Shown piece by piece: positions 22,620 through 35,110 of a stretch of 64,000 nt of DNA. How positions within the stretch are numbered: position 1 is the stretch's first letter; the number at the start of each line of letters is the position of its first letter. Origin of the DNA: Chiridota heheva (taxonomy: Eukaryota; Echinodermata; Holothuroidea; Apodida; Chiridotidae). The position numbers and the translations under genes were made by a program. The notes under the pieces are model-generated. The model was not told where the DNA came from. It worked only from the letters and a program-made list of their open reading frames with translations, and did not search any database. Where the stretch lies: the NCBI GenBank assembly GCA_020152595.1, contig JAIGNY010002242.1, positions 602,501-666,500 on the forward strand. Reading direction: 5' to 3'.

Positions 22620-25310
22620 CAAGTCATCATTGATGATAGGACCTAAATAAAAACCTTGATATGAACGCATAATGTAAGTTTCGTGTAACTAGCATGGCTA
22701 CTTTAATATGAAATTAAAATTGGTTTTTCCCCGTTTTTCTGTTTGCTCAAACTTAAGGAAACACTTGAAATATTATATTTAACATTCATCCTATCCATGT
22801 AATGATAATCATCGGGATTACGTAATTCCCCTTTGATGTCGCTACTGCTACGAGAAAAATCTGGGTCACTGCCAAAATGCGTTTAGAGCAGTGATGCGGT
22901 CTAATTTGCTGCACCGTATAATTAGGTGCACTTGGAATAGCTTTTTGAATGATTTAGCCAATGTATTTTCACCCAAATCAGCACTAATGGGGCTGTTATA
23001 TAGCAATAAATATTAAAGTGTTTGAAGTTTTTCCCCCAAAAACCGAGAATGATTGTTTGTTGTCCGTAAGTACTCATGTTGAGAGACGCTATAGCGACCA
23101 CGTGTGACTTCCGCAACTGGGGATGACAGATCACACGGCGTGAGAATATTACCGAGTTTTGAGCATGAGCAGGCTATTACCGCATTAATTTATGTCAACA
23201 CGTACTGATTTTGTGATTCGTAATCCAAGCAACAACTCCCTCGTAATCCGGTCGTAAAAACAATAACAATACCCAGGCAAACATTTAATCCGTCCGTAAA
23301 TACAATTATTAGTTTTGAAATATTTGTTACTCTTTGAAGTAAATGTTTAAAGACACGAATTAATCTGTAATTTTATCACAATTGATGTGAAACGAGAATT
23401 TCTTCAATGTTTTCACTGCACATTAGAACTCTTAATAGCTGGGATACTTTCAACGATAGGCCAAAGGACATCGATGCGTATGAATTTTGATTTCTTTGCA
23501 TCGCTACCGTGGTTTGATTCATGACTTGTGTGTTTCTAACCTTTAACGCAAATTCTTCTGGGCCAACTTTAGAAATAGGTAGATTGGAAAAGAATTAAAG
23601 TTGTTGTCTCTATATTTCATAGGAAAGAAGGGACGGGCCCAAATTTCCTAGCGGACTGTTTTTACTATGAGGGGGGAACAAATTTACTGGATGGCTACGG
23701 CTTAATTGTCTGGGGACCCACATTTCCTAGGAAATAAGAGCCGGGGGGCCAAAATTTACTGGGGGGTAGAATTTACTTTTACACCGATCAGTGGTTGGGT
23801 GATGTGTATTGTGATTGATAATTAATGGATATAGGCGGAAATTTCTTGTGTGTATTTGACGGGTTATGTTAATGAGTGCTAGCCTGGGCCTAGCGCCTTC
23901 CTCATGAGCACAAGCTAGCTACATTCCATGCATCCCATCCCAAGTACCGTGGAAATAATTAGTGATATGCATAACGCCCCGGGTAAAAAATGTGAAGGCA
24001 ATGACATAGCGGGTAAAGATTGAAATGATAAGGTTGGTTAGATGGTTTCGTGAATTTATGCAAACTTGAAAAAGCAAACATAAAAATTGAATTAACATTC
24101 GTTTACACGTAGCATGATTTCCTAAACGGTTAAACGTCACAACCTTATTAGCAGCCCTGGGATGCCCCATTGAATACTACCGTACCCAGCGATGATTCGT
24201 CCACGTGTCCACGAAAAGTTATAGGTTTGGAAACAAACTTTTATTTCTGGCAATCTGCTGCCCATACGGCAAATTACGGCTTACGCAATGCCGCTGCGTT
24301 CACCAACCCAACAAAACTTTATCCTTAACGTTAGTGGATTTAAGTATAACGCTCTAGCCCCGCGATGCAATGTAGCACAAAACTTACCGACACTTGAGAC
24401 TTGCTATACGACAAGCAAAAATGATCAAACAACAACTTCACACGTTATCTTCTAGGCTATGTCATAACCTATTATACAACTCGGTAATCCAATCCGATAC
24501 AGCGTGACCTAAATAAGATTACGAGAATTTGCATATTCATAGCAGAATGTCTGAATTCTGATTGGAAAATACTGCAATATAATTAAACATATATGTCCAT
24601 ACAAGGAACTAATAAACATGCGTGTATACCAACTGACCAATACCATGGCCCGGAGCGGTACCGGTACGAAATGCGAATAGGATAGAGCTATCTTTAGCGA
24701 AATTACGCATGAAATCTAATACTTTGTTAAAACCTTTCGAGAGAGCTTTAATTAAAAAAATACATGGAATATCTCTTAACAAAATACAAGCTTAAATTTC
24801 GATACAAAAATCTCGCTTGAGCCAGAATCTCAAGAGCAAAACTGTAAAAACCTAGGAGGAGATGCATTTTTAAGCAAAACTTAGTACAGGCACATATGAG
24901 AGGTCACGTACGATTTGATAATCTCCACTCATACACTCTGTGTATGGGTGGAGCTAATGAAAAATGAGTTTATTAAACCCCTTTGTGTATCTTACCAAAT
25001 TTTGACTTGAAGGTCTTCAAGTATAAACATAAAACCAAACTGCACCGTAAATAGTCATTTCTGAATATACTCAAAGAATTTGTAAGAAACCTAAAGTAGG
25101 CCCACAATCTCCCTTCAGCTCCCTAGTCTGCAAGAGGCTGAAAGTAGCATACAATAAAAATGCTCAAGGCAAAAGAGAGAAAATACACAGCATAACTCAC
25201 TCACAATAATTTAAACAATAATTCTTAATTCTCGACGACGAAGAACAACTATTAATTTTTGTGAACTGTTGTTTTGAAGTTTAGTTCCTTTCCCCCAATG
25301 TAAAAATTCT
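22620..25310. other. SMG5 intron, no gene seen
   Basis: About 2.7 kb of intronic DNA. A short stretch at 23640-23780 repeats AATTTCCTAG / AATTTACTGG with G-rich links. No conserved protein blocks were seen on either strand. Confidence 0.55.
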
Positions 25311-25313
25311 AAA

Positions 25314-25625
25314 ACGATTAGTTCAGGGTCAAGCAAGTTCATCTTAGGTGAAAGAGGACTTCAAACGAAACAAAATGGTGAAGAACGCATTCAAAAATCT
25401 TATTTAGTCAAGGAGATACTTAAGTTTAAAGTTCTGAATCATTTGGGTAGAAAGGACTAAAATCTGACTAGTTGTGATGCCATAGCCTCAGATTCTTCAA
25501 AGTCTTCAGTATTCAACCAAATTTTGTCTGTCGATTTTGTGAATTAAAAACCAATGGATATGTCAAGTAGAATCTAGTAAGGGTAATTATAATTTACCAA
25601 GAGATGAAAATTAGAGGAAAAATAA
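25314..25625 (+). mobile_element. Partial foldback element (one end only)
   Basis: Begins with the terminal inverted repeat GATTAGTTCAGGGTCAAGCA and runs through ACAAAATGGTGAAGAA, GCCTCAGATTCTTCAAAG, AAAAACCAATGGATATGTCA and AATCTAGTAAGGGTAATTAT. It is in the same orientation as the copy split by LINE B, and inverted relative to the one at 27166. The second half is missing. Confidence 0.75.
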
Positions 25626-25649
25626 CTCAAACGGTAAAAAAAGTCAATA

Positions 25650-27140
25650 ATTTTCAGACTGTTTACCTGACGTACTGTAGCCTTCAAATTTCCATATCAG
25701 CAAAAACAGGTTGTTTCGGCTTTCTAGTGTTTAACATGTCACTACAGACCTAACTGGTGAAAGCAAAGTATAGGCAATCCAAGCAGGCACTATCAAGGTA
25801 ATAAACTGAATTAGAAAAAGTTAAACACTATTTTAATAGAATTTGAATGGTTTTTCTGATGAAAAATGTTCACCTATTGTAAGCCACATTAGACCCATAA
25901 TTTTTCAAGATAATTTATTCAACCTTAGAAATCCATAGATCTTTAATATTATCTTCACATAATGTAATTTGCAAACAGTTTCAAAATTTCAATTTGGTCA
26001 TTTGTTTACGACACATTTTTACTGACCTAGCCTCCGGATAGGTTTTTTGTCTTTATCGTGCCACTACAGACCTAAAAGCTGAAAGTAAAGTCTATAGGCA
26101 ATCCAAGCAGGCAAGCTTGTTTTTCTCTGAATCAAGATCCATTTTCATAATCAATTTGATCTTTTCAAACCATGATTGCTAATGTACCTTTATGTTAATT
26201 CAGAAAAATTCGAAAAAGGTGATGATTATTTGTTACTGTTATAGACTTAAAAATTAAATACAACAAAAGTATTCATTACAATGGCTCCAAACAATGGAAT
26301 TCTCTGTTTCTGTTCAAAGCACAAGTTCTAAAACATCCTTTAGGCAACGTATGTCAAATCCCTATTTTTGATCTAGCTATCTTTGTACTTTTTCTATCTT
26401 TTTTGTTCCACTTTATATGTATTGTAAATCCAAGTTGTTTGTAGTTTTTTTTTATATCTTTAAACGGTGAACACACGTTTACAAGGTTCCCCAACTTTTT
26501 TGTTCACCACAGCTTTTTTCCTTTTTTAAATAAAAAGATGTATTGCTATTTATTCTAAATATGTTGAAAAGTTAAATTGTTGTTGAATTGAGTTGAAAAA
26601 ATTGAATTGAACTGAAATCAGAAAAAGTTAAACATGTTTTAATTTTGTGTATGTTTCTGTCAAGTGGAAAATGTCTACCTATGACACATTTATAGACTCC
26701 GAATTCTCAGACTTAGACATGGATATATCTTTAAAATCATCCCCAGTTACTAGCTGTAATTTGCAAAGTTTCAAATTGTCACAGAGAGGTCAGAATTTGC
26801 CACACATTTTAACAGACATAGCCTTCAGCTTAGAATTCCAAGATTTGCAGAAAAACAGTGTTTTGGTATTATCATCTTACTTCATTCATATGTTTAATAT
26901 CTTCCACAGATACTGTAATTTGCAAACAGTTTCAAGATTCTAAAGGTGACAGAGAGGCCAGAGTCATATGTTTATGACACATTTTTGCTGACATAAAATT
27001 CTGCTCAAGATTTACAGATATCTGGCAGAACAGATCTATTTGGCATTTTAGTGTTTATCATGTCACTATATACATAAATGCCGAAAGGCAAGTCTAGACA
27101 ATCCAAGTGTCTAGACAATCCAAGCAGGCACTTGAATTCC
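25650..27140. repeat. Degenerate long repeat units ending AATCCAAGCAGGCA
   Basis: The sequence CACTACAGACCTAA...GAAAG.AAAGT.TAGGCAATCCAAGCAGGCA ends at about 25790, 26113 and 27130. Upstream of each is GTAATTTGCAAACAGTTTCA-like sequence (25965, 26755, 26915) and TTTACGACACATTTTTACTGAC-like sequence. These are unequal, diverged copies of one repeat unit of several hundred bases, interrupted at 26340-26630 by a LINE-like 3' end. A related fragment (AATCAGGCACTTGAAGGC) recurs at 28090. Confidence 0.6.
26340..26630 (+). mobile_element. 3' UTR-like LINE remnant with TTGAA-type tail
   Basis: T-rich sequence with CGGTGAACACACGTTTACAAG, CCCCAACTTTTTTGTTCACC and AAATAAAAAGATG, ending in GTTGAATTGAGTTG and AATTGAATTGAACTGAA. 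I associate this layout with the 3' end of CR1/L2-like LINEs in marine invertebrates. No reverse transcriptase is attached. The family call is tentative. Confidence 0.4.
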
Positions 27141-27165
27141 CTTGATTTGTAATTAACACCTTTAA

Positions 27166-27742
27166 AGGATTAGTTCAGGGGTCAAGCATGTCCATCTTAT
27201 ATAAAAGAGCACTTCAAAAGAAACAAAATGGTGAAGAAAGCATTCAAATATCTTATTCCATTAAGATATTAAAGTTTAGACCTCTGCCTTATCTGTGTAG
27301 AAATGACTGGTGTAGTAAGTCTACTATAGGAAGTAGGTGTCCTCATCCTCACATTCTTAGCAATTGTTAATGTATTTTAAAGAAAGTTTTTTTTTTTTTT
27401 TTTACTATTTAAATTATACTTCCTCGAACTTTTTTTAGGTGGTACATTATAAATACCCTTACTAGATTCAGTTTTACTACTTTTCTGACATATCCTGTGG
27501 TTTTTAAGCCTCAAAATCGCAGGACAAAATATGATAGAATACATAACGACTTTGAGGAATCTGAGGCAATGACATCACAACTAGTCGATTCCAGTCATTT
27601 CTACACAAATGATACCAAGAATTAAACTTTGATATCTCCTTAACGGAATAAGATTTTTGAATGGTTTCTTCACTTTTTGTTTTTTTGTTTTTTGAAGTCC
27701 TTGTTCATATACATAGATTTGCTCGACCACTAAACTTATCCT
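27166..27742 (+). mobile_element. Complete 577-bp foldback (MITE-like) element
   Basis: Begins AGGATTAGTTCAGG and ends CTAAACTTATCCT. The two ends are inverted repeats for about 130 bp, including AAACAAAATGGTGAAGAA against TTCTTCACTTTTTGTTT, and GTGTAGAAATGACTGG against CCAGTCATTTCTACAC. TTTAAA flanks both ends (27161 and 27742). A related empty site at 28115-28145 has one TTTAAA, which supports a TTAA duplication and hence a piggyBac-like mode of insertion (inference). No ORF, so nonautonomous. Confidence 0.85.
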
Positions 27743-27879
27743 TTAAATAAAGCACAGTGAAGGTTTGAATTAAATGGGCAATAAAGTAATGATGGACATT
27801 GTCATTCAACAATTAAATTCAGAAGTTTTTTTTTAAATTGATAATTTATGTTCTTTACATTGAGAAAGTTCTTAAATTG

Positions 27880-28065
27880 ACATGCATTTTAAATTGAGCT
27901 GTTTTAAAATTAAGATGTTTTTTTAATTAAGATGTTTTTAAAATTACTTGTAAAGTTTTTAAATTGATATGATTTTTACATTGATATGATTTTTAAATTG
28001 AAATGGTTTTTAAATGACATGCATTTTAAACTGAGATGATTTTTAATTAAGTTTTTTTTTTAATT
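27880..28065. repeat. AT-rich minisatellite (TTTTTAAATTGATATGA)
   Basis: Degenerate 17-22-bp units with core TTTTTAAATTGATATGA across about 185 bp. No coding content. Confidence 0.75.
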
Positions 28066-28084
28066 ATGGGGCAGGGAAGTTTTG

Positions 28085-28200
28085 AGACCTAATCAGGCAC
28101 TTGAAGGCCCTTGACTCGTAATAAACACCTTTAAATAGAGCACAGTGAAGGTTTGAATGAAATGGTGGAAAAAGTAATAATGGACTTGGCCAACTTGGCG
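28085..28200 (+). repeat. Paralogous empty site of the foldback element
   Basis: GGCACTTGAAGGCCCTTGA, AACACCTTTAAATAGAGCACAG and TGAAGGTTTGAATGAAATGG match the two flanks of the element at 27166-27742 (left flank GGCACTTGAATTCCCTTGA, right flank AAATAAAGCACAG and GAAGGTTTGAATTAAATGG) with no insertion between. This shows what the locus looked like before insertion. Confidence 0.8.
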
Positions 28201-28209
28201 AAGTTTTTA

Positions 28210-30140
28210 GAAATGGTGGCAGTAGAAGGAACTAGACAGGAAAGTTTTGAGATTGTTATAAATAACTAAAAAGAAGTCCTTTACTTTAGTTGACCTTGAA
28301 TATCTTTATTACCATAACTGACCAGGGGCAGCGCTAGCCAGAAGGTCTGAGGAGTGCACAGGGGTGAGCCTGAGAGGCGGATGGCGGTTTTTGCAGCTTT
28401 CTAAGCCATATTAGATATCATCATGATTTTGAAAAATGGTTTTCACTCCTTTGCTTGTTGATCTCTTGCCCCTAGACTTTGAAATACATGTATCTTTCTC
28501 CTATTCAGTTCAGGAGCTGCCCAGAAAATAGGGTACTTAAAAAAATAATAACAATATTTTTTATTGTTGCCTTCTTTTATTATCTCTTATAAAAAAGAAG
28601 AAGTGATGGTGAATTTCAAAAGGGAGCGGTCAGAAGTTTTGAATATTCGTATCCTACCAGTAGTCAAAATTTCACAGTAGCGAATGGAAATTTGAACAAT
28701 CCACAGCGGAAAATGTAAACACAGTTATGTTAGACTTTATCCACAACCTAATGCAACTCACCACCATCCATTCAATTGAATGGTCTTAAGGAGGGTGTCA
28801 ACAAGCCACTAGGCTTATAGTGAAGAATGATTATGATAATGAAAAACTTGTTTGAAAATAGCAATATAAAAGAAGATGGGTCTTTAATCATGACAAATTT
28901 TCATCCCTCTTTTATGTTTATTAAGAGTCATAGCAAAGAATACAATACAGCCACTATTCATGAATTCTTAAAGGAGTGATCTTGGCATAAGGACATTCAG
29001 TTGTAATGTTTTGATTGATTCAAATTTCAACCAATCGCTATCCATACCTCTTTCGATCATGTTCCACACTATATTGGTAATAAATCAACTCTCTTGATCA
29101 AGCTATCTTGCCAAACATAATGAGTTCCAATCTTGTCAAGTCAACAATTTTTTCCTCTCATCTTTTTCTGTCATTTGAATTTTTCAAATCTGCCTAACCT
29201 TTTGGTATGCAGACTTTACGGTTTGAATATCTATTAAACCAACAACGAATTTGTACAGCTCTGCTGAACTCGGCTTTGTCGTGTTACCACGCATATACAT
29301 ACTGTATGTGCATACGTACCTTAGCACAAATCTTCATACACACAATGTGCTTCTCTGAATTTCTTAACGTTTGTAAATACGTAGGCCCGATTTTTGATGA
29401 CGTGTAAGTACTGCTCCTGTATTTACTGACGTTATTGTGATTTGTTTTGAGAAGAGACTGCCTCTTTAATTCCCTTGCCACACTAGACAATGTTCCCACA
29501 TGAGCAGAAATTGATTACAGTCAAAATAAGATATCATCATTTGCCCTTTAAGTTTTGCGAGAAATATTGTCACAAGAGTATGTCAGTTTATGATCATAAT
29601 GATAATGCTTGTCATTTGTTGTGCTACATGTTTCAAATGAACTCACCTTAAAAACGAGTTTACTATTATTGAACAATATCATAATTCTAAACATATTCAT
29701 TTATATTCCAAAGAATAAAAAGAAATCAGCAATTAGCATTCCCACTGAATCAGAGGGAATATTTTCAAATGGCAGTAATAAAGCTTTTATGGCTAATTGC
29801 AAGACTTCATTGCAAGACTTCAAGACTTCCACTTCATTTACTACAAAAGAGCACTTTTATGCACCGACTGTAATTATAGATATATTTCTGCAATATCATT
29901 TAGGGTAAATATATGAATACCCTGCCATACAGTTTTGCAAATAAAAAACATCAAAGACAACCACTCCTACTGTATGATACAGAACTTATGGCAGATATAT
30001 CTGTTTATTTGTTCCTGCATATAGTAGTATAGATATTCTCTTTTCTAGTAAATACATGTATGAACACTCACATACATGTGCAACACAAATATATGCACAC
30101 AAAAAAATAATCAGAAAAAAAAACCTTTTAAGGATATAGC
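28210..30140. other. SMG5 intron, no gene seen
   Basis: A CAGGGGCAGCGCTAGCC stretch at 28323 could be a DNA-transposon tip but no partner end was found. Otherwise plain AT-rich intron. Confidence 0.55.
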
Positions 30141-30149
30141 ATAGCACAG

Positions 30150-30312
30150 CAAGTTTTAACATCCCGATAGCATCCAGTGCTGGACATTACATCAAGATGG
30201 CCACAGCCTTTAGTAACCAGTTGTGAACTCACTGGTTGCAGACCCACCGGGATTCGAACCCAGTAAGTGCGGGTGAGAGGTTAAAGCACTAACCACTACA
30301 CCACGGAGGTCT
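30150..30312 (-). mobile_element. tRNA-derived SINE, family 2 (minus copy)
   Basis: The minus-strand head (30312-30240, 73 nt) carries an A box TGGTGTAGTGG and B box GGTTCGAATCC, and the acceptor halves AGACC and GGTCT pair. The body CACAACTGGTTACTAAAGGC and GATGTAATGTC matches the plus-strand copy at 19771. A well-kept B box could look like a tRNA gene to a scanner, but the shared non-tRNA body shows it is a SINE. Confidence 0.8.
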
Positions 30313-30314
30313 GG

Positions 30315-33300
30315 ACATGGATATGGACATGTAGAAATGATCACATTGGTCAGATTTGATTTCGCTACATTTGCTAAATTGCTTTAAAATATATTAGAAA
30401 CCATCATGGTAGCTAAAATGTTTATCAAAATCAGTCAAACATTGACCATTTTACAGTATTTTTAAACATAGGCAGCATTTTATGCCAATGTTGTGATGTA
30501 GTACCTTGTAAATACATTTTTTACGTTTGTCATAATTCTTTGTAGTGCAGCAAATTCTGAACAAAACAAAGATTTTGAGCTGTCTTGAACCCAATCATAC
30601 ATCACAAATATTACATGAATTAAAAACTGATCAAATTTTGTTAAAACATACCTAAAAAGCTAAAAGTTCTTATCCAAAATTGAAACACTAATGAGCTCAG
30701 ATTTTAGGACTCTTTCAACCATAATAGAAATTACTATATGTCCATAAACCTTTGATAGTTTTAATGTGAACATCAACATACAAGTGCAGTTTTTAAATTA
30801 ATTATAAAATTCCCCACGGTTCTAAATAAAAGTGTCGAAAATCGTGCCAGAAATAATATTAATGTAGTAAATACATCTTTGTATGCTTCCCTCTTTTATA
30901 AGTTAATGTACTATTTATTGCACAATTACATGGGGGATGTTTATAGAGCACATATTTATTTACCACATACATTGTTGCTTATTCAAGACATCTAAAAAAT
31001 ATAAAATATTGTTTTAAATGAAGAAAAAAACAACAAATGTTTTTCCTGCATAACCGTTGGAACTGTATATTTTTTCAGGTCTGCTTAACTGTACATCAGA
31101 AGTTAATGCACTAACAAAATAAGTCAGTTCAGTACAGCACAGAAAGGATTTCAGACGTCTCAGTAGATTCATTTCCCTTTTGAGCCAATCAAGTTTTATA
31201 AGAGATTTCACTTAAGATTCTTGTGCATGCTCAAGATCTCTACTGTAATAAGCACTAGAAAACATCTTTGACGATTGCAGGCCATTACCCTCCCACAAGC
31301 TTTTTATCCTGTAACTGAATATATCACTAGTTCAAGAAGAGCTGTATTTCCATATAGTTTAAAATGTCAAAATAACAACACTTTTTTCACAAGTCTGCAA
31401 GATAGTTACCATGGCGATGAAGGATGACATGATAAGAGAATCTGCGGAGTTGAGTGACTTCCAAGTAACATTTACTGAGGTGCTGACATGTAGAAGCACT
31501 TTGAACGAACATTTAACATCTTGTTTTGGAACGACAACAACCCTTTGAAAGTCATGGCTAGAAAAGGTCAGTAATAATCCCAAATTTGCAAAGTCAAGAG
31601 CTGTTTTAAAGTCAAGGGTTCTTGTATATATATATTTTTCCTTTTAATTTAAGCTGAAGGACAAATCATTTAAAAAAGGTGCATGTACCTCAAACAGCAA
31701 ACTGCCAAACATGAGTTGGCAGTATGCACAAATTGAACAAACAGAAATAAACAATGAAGATGAGTATACAGTACAGCATTTTGAAGCATCATATTCATTT
31801 TGAATATTATCAAAAATGAATGATAATAACACCACTTTAAATAAATCGAAACTGGTCTTTCTCCAATCTCAATATGCAAATATTCCTGCAAATGTGTGGT
31901 GCTCAACTAGGCAGACCTGTATTTCCCCTTTGTTTATTCCAACTTGTTTTAAATCCTTTTCTACAATCTTTTGAAATATGGAACCTAAATCTGGAAAGTT
32001 TTAGAATCTTGTTTTGGAAAGATAACAATCCTTTGAAAGCCAAAAATCCATGACAATAACACAATTTAACCTAAAGATTGGTTAAGAAATTTTCACCAAT
32101 TCTTCAGTCTCCATATGCAAATTACTCATGTAAACTTATGATGCATCATGTATTTTTTGTTTATCAAACGTTTTAAATCCTTTGTCAAATTCTTTGAAAG
32201 ATAAAAGCTCAATCCGACAAAGGTTTTGGTCAATGCACTCGTTCAGTCAAATTAAAAAGTGATTTACCTCCTTTTCAAACAAAGATATTAAGGAAGAAGC
32301 CTAAAGAAATGAATCACAGTTTTCAGCTGCCTTCTCTTTCTTGTCTACCCTTTCTGTTACAAAATTTAGCATACTCTGAGAAGTCAATAACCTTTCATCA
32401 GCAATAACTTAAAAACAAAACAATTGAACTATTTAGAAAACATGAAGACTCACACTCATATACTTGTAGCTCAGTTGTTTAAGGCGACAGAAAGTCAAAT
32501 TTTCTAGCGTGATATATGATAAAGAATCACAAAAAAAAACAAGTACCAAAAAAACCCATCACAAAATCTTATTCCATTCTTAAGTTATCCAAGTGTGAAG
32601 TTGTAACATGGACGCTGCCATTTTGTCTAATTTTGTGTTGCAATCATGCCAATGATGACATTACTTGCCCTGTGTGCGAGCACACATAATGTATTTCTTT
32701 AGACCTCTTTCAAATTTCATTTCCAATTTGCTTTGGATGATTGAATCATTGATATCATATACAAATAAAAATTCATAGACTCATGCAAATGAAAATTGTT
32801 TCTTAGAAGTTAGAAAATTTGCAATAGATTATAAAGAAATATAATCTAATCTGTACTGGGTGTATAACATCATTTTTTAGAGGGTGTATGAACAAAATGG
32901 CCACTCCATGGTGGAGTATGCATATTGATAGAATTAATGTTTTGATAAATTAGCAAATATATGCTAAATTGTTTGAACATTATTATATCTATCATATTAA
33001 ATAAAGAAAAAGCCAGACTGTGTCTCTTTACCATGTTAAACAAACAAGAGGCATCCATAGCTCTTGACATAGTTCTATGGTAGCTTTTACTAATAATTTT
33101 AAAGGTCTGAAAATGATGGGAAAGTCTTAGTATGGGTCATAATATACTGTACCACATCAAAGAATTTTGACAGACAGTTAAAAAACAAAGGTTTTACAAC
33201 AGAAAATACCAATGTAATAACTCACAAGATTTGCATAAGATATGCAAATTGATGCCTGAGATTTCAAAACGCTGTGAACTGGTCAATTTTTAACCAATTT

Positions 33301-33955
33301 TGATGAATTATTTTGCTATGGTTTGTTATGTCGAACCTATTTAGCTAATGTTGCATGTCCATACCTTGAAATTAAACTTCACACAAACAAAAGGCTTTCA
33401 TAGATTTTGACCAAACTTCTTTGCTAGATTTTACTTCAGTTTATATACAACAAAGCCCCATTGCTTATATCATTTGTGTTACTGAAATAATCTGATCAAT
33501 GCACAAATCAATCAATAAATTCAAGTATGCTCTGCACAAACCTCCAAAAAAAATTTCCTTTGATCAAGACTTTATACCATGATCTGGGTTACGTACCCAA
33601 AATCCAAGGTCTTAAAGCATCACATACTGTACCTAAAAAATTTGCATAACAAATTGCACAAAACGAGTAAATTCCTAATTCCCTTTATTTCCCACTGACT
33701 TCAGGGTAATGTCTTATCTTTACAAGGACGAGCACATGATTCCATTAAAATTTGCATAATTCGTTTTACGTTTTGGTTAACTTGATGTGAAACAGGAATT
33801 TGTGTAAAGGTACAATATGCCTTTCAGCTTGATGCTTCTTCTTATCGGACAGAGGTCTTGTACAGCGTATTGATTAGAAATGTTAAAAATGGACATAATT
33901 AATCCGATTGCATTAGTCTAAAGGAGGTATTCATATGGGCAGATGCAGAGAACCT
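30315..33955. other. SMG5 intron with faint internal duplications
   Basis: Weak duplicated blocks occur at 31515-31550 and 32005-32040 (CTTGTTTTGGAA, then ACAA.CCTTTGAAAG) and at 31865-31960 and 32110-32200 (ATATGCAAAT, TTTTAAATCCTTT). No conserved protein or complete element seen in 3.6 kb. Confidence 0.5.
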
Positions 33956-33959
33956 CTTT

Positions 33960-34640
33960 TAAAGGGTGGGAATGTGGAGGAAGGGTGGGAATGTGGAGGA
34001 AGGGTGGGAGTGTGGAGGAAGGGTGGGAAGGGTGGGAGTGTGGAGGAAGGGTGGGAGTGTGGAGGAAGGGTGGGAGTGTGGAGGAAGGGTGGGAGTGTGG
34101 AGGAAGGGTGGGAGTGTGGAGGAAGGGTGGGAGTGTGGAGGAAGGGTGGGAGTGTGGAGGAAGGGTGGGAGTGTGGAGGAAGGGTGGGAGTGTGGAGGAA
34201 GGGTGGGAGTGTGGAGGAAGGGTGGGAGTGTGGAGGAAGGGTGGGAGTGTGGAGGAAGGGTGGGAGTGTGGAGGAAGGGTGGGAGTGTGGAGGAAGGGTG
34301 GGAGTGTGGAGGAAGGGTGGGAGTGTGGAGGAAGGGTGGGAGTGTGGAGGAAGGGTGGGAGTGTGGAGGAAGGGTGGGAGTGTGGAGGAAGGGTGGGAGT
34401 GTGGAGGAAGGGTGGGAGTGTGGAGGAAGGGTGGGAGTGTGGAGGAAGGGTGGGAGTGTGGAGGAAGGGTGGGAGTGTGGAGGAAGGGTGGGAGTGTGGA
34501 GGAAGGGCGGGAGTGTGGAGGAAGGGTGGGAGTGTGGAGGCAGGGTGGGAGTGTGGAGGAAGGGTGGGAGTGTGGAGGAAGGGTAAGAGTGTGGAGGAAC
34601 GGTGGGAGTGTAAAGGAAGGGTGGGGGTGTGGAGGGAGGG
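33960..34640. repeat. 19-bp G-rich minisatellite, about 35 copies
   Basis: Head-to-tail copies of GGGTGGGAGTGTGGAGGAA, nearly identical through the centre and decaying at both edges (extra 10-bp unit near 34022, variants after 34500). All six frames stay open for 200-400 codons because the unit lacks stops and 3 x 19 bp repeats the reading cycle. These ORFs are not genes. Near-identity implies recent expansion. Confidence 0.95.
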
Positions 34641-35110
34641 TCGGAGAAGGTGGGGGAAGGTGGGGCGGAGGAGATGAGGGGGGCGGGGGGACGAGGGGCA
34701 GAGGGAAACGAGGGGGAGGGGACGAGGGGCGTAGGGGAGAAGGGGCAGAGGACAAGGGGCGGAGGGGGATAAGGGGCAGAAGGGGCAAGGGGGACGAGGA
34801 GCGGAGGGGGATGAGGAGCAGAAGGGGACGATGAACGGAGGGGGACGAGAGCGGAGGGGGACAGGAGCGGAGGGGGACGAGGAGCGGAGGGGATGAGGAG
34901 CGGAGGGGGACGAGGAGCGGAAGGGGACCAGGAGCGGAAGGGGACGAGGAACGGACGGGATGAGGAGCGGAGGGGGACAAGGAGCAGAGGGGGACGAGAA
35001 GAGGGGGACGAGAAGAGGAGGGGGACGAGGAGCAAAGGGGGACCAGAAGCGGAGGGGGACGAGAAGCAAAGGGGGACCAGGAGCGGAGGGGGACGAGGAG
35101 CGGAGGGGTG
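34641..35110. repeat. Purine-rich degenerate repeat (GGGGGACGAGGAGCGGA)
   Basis: About 470 bp of almost only purines with scattered C, built of degenerate GGGGGACGAGGAGCGGA-like 17-bp units and adjoining the 19-bp array. The strand asymmetry is extreme, and triplex or G-quadruplex formation is possible. ORFs here are artefacts. Confidence 0.85.

Noticed and set aside
30240-30312. tRNA gene on the minus strand
   Set aside because: Good B box and acceptor pairing, but the non-tRNA body is shared with 19771-19915, so it is a SINE head.
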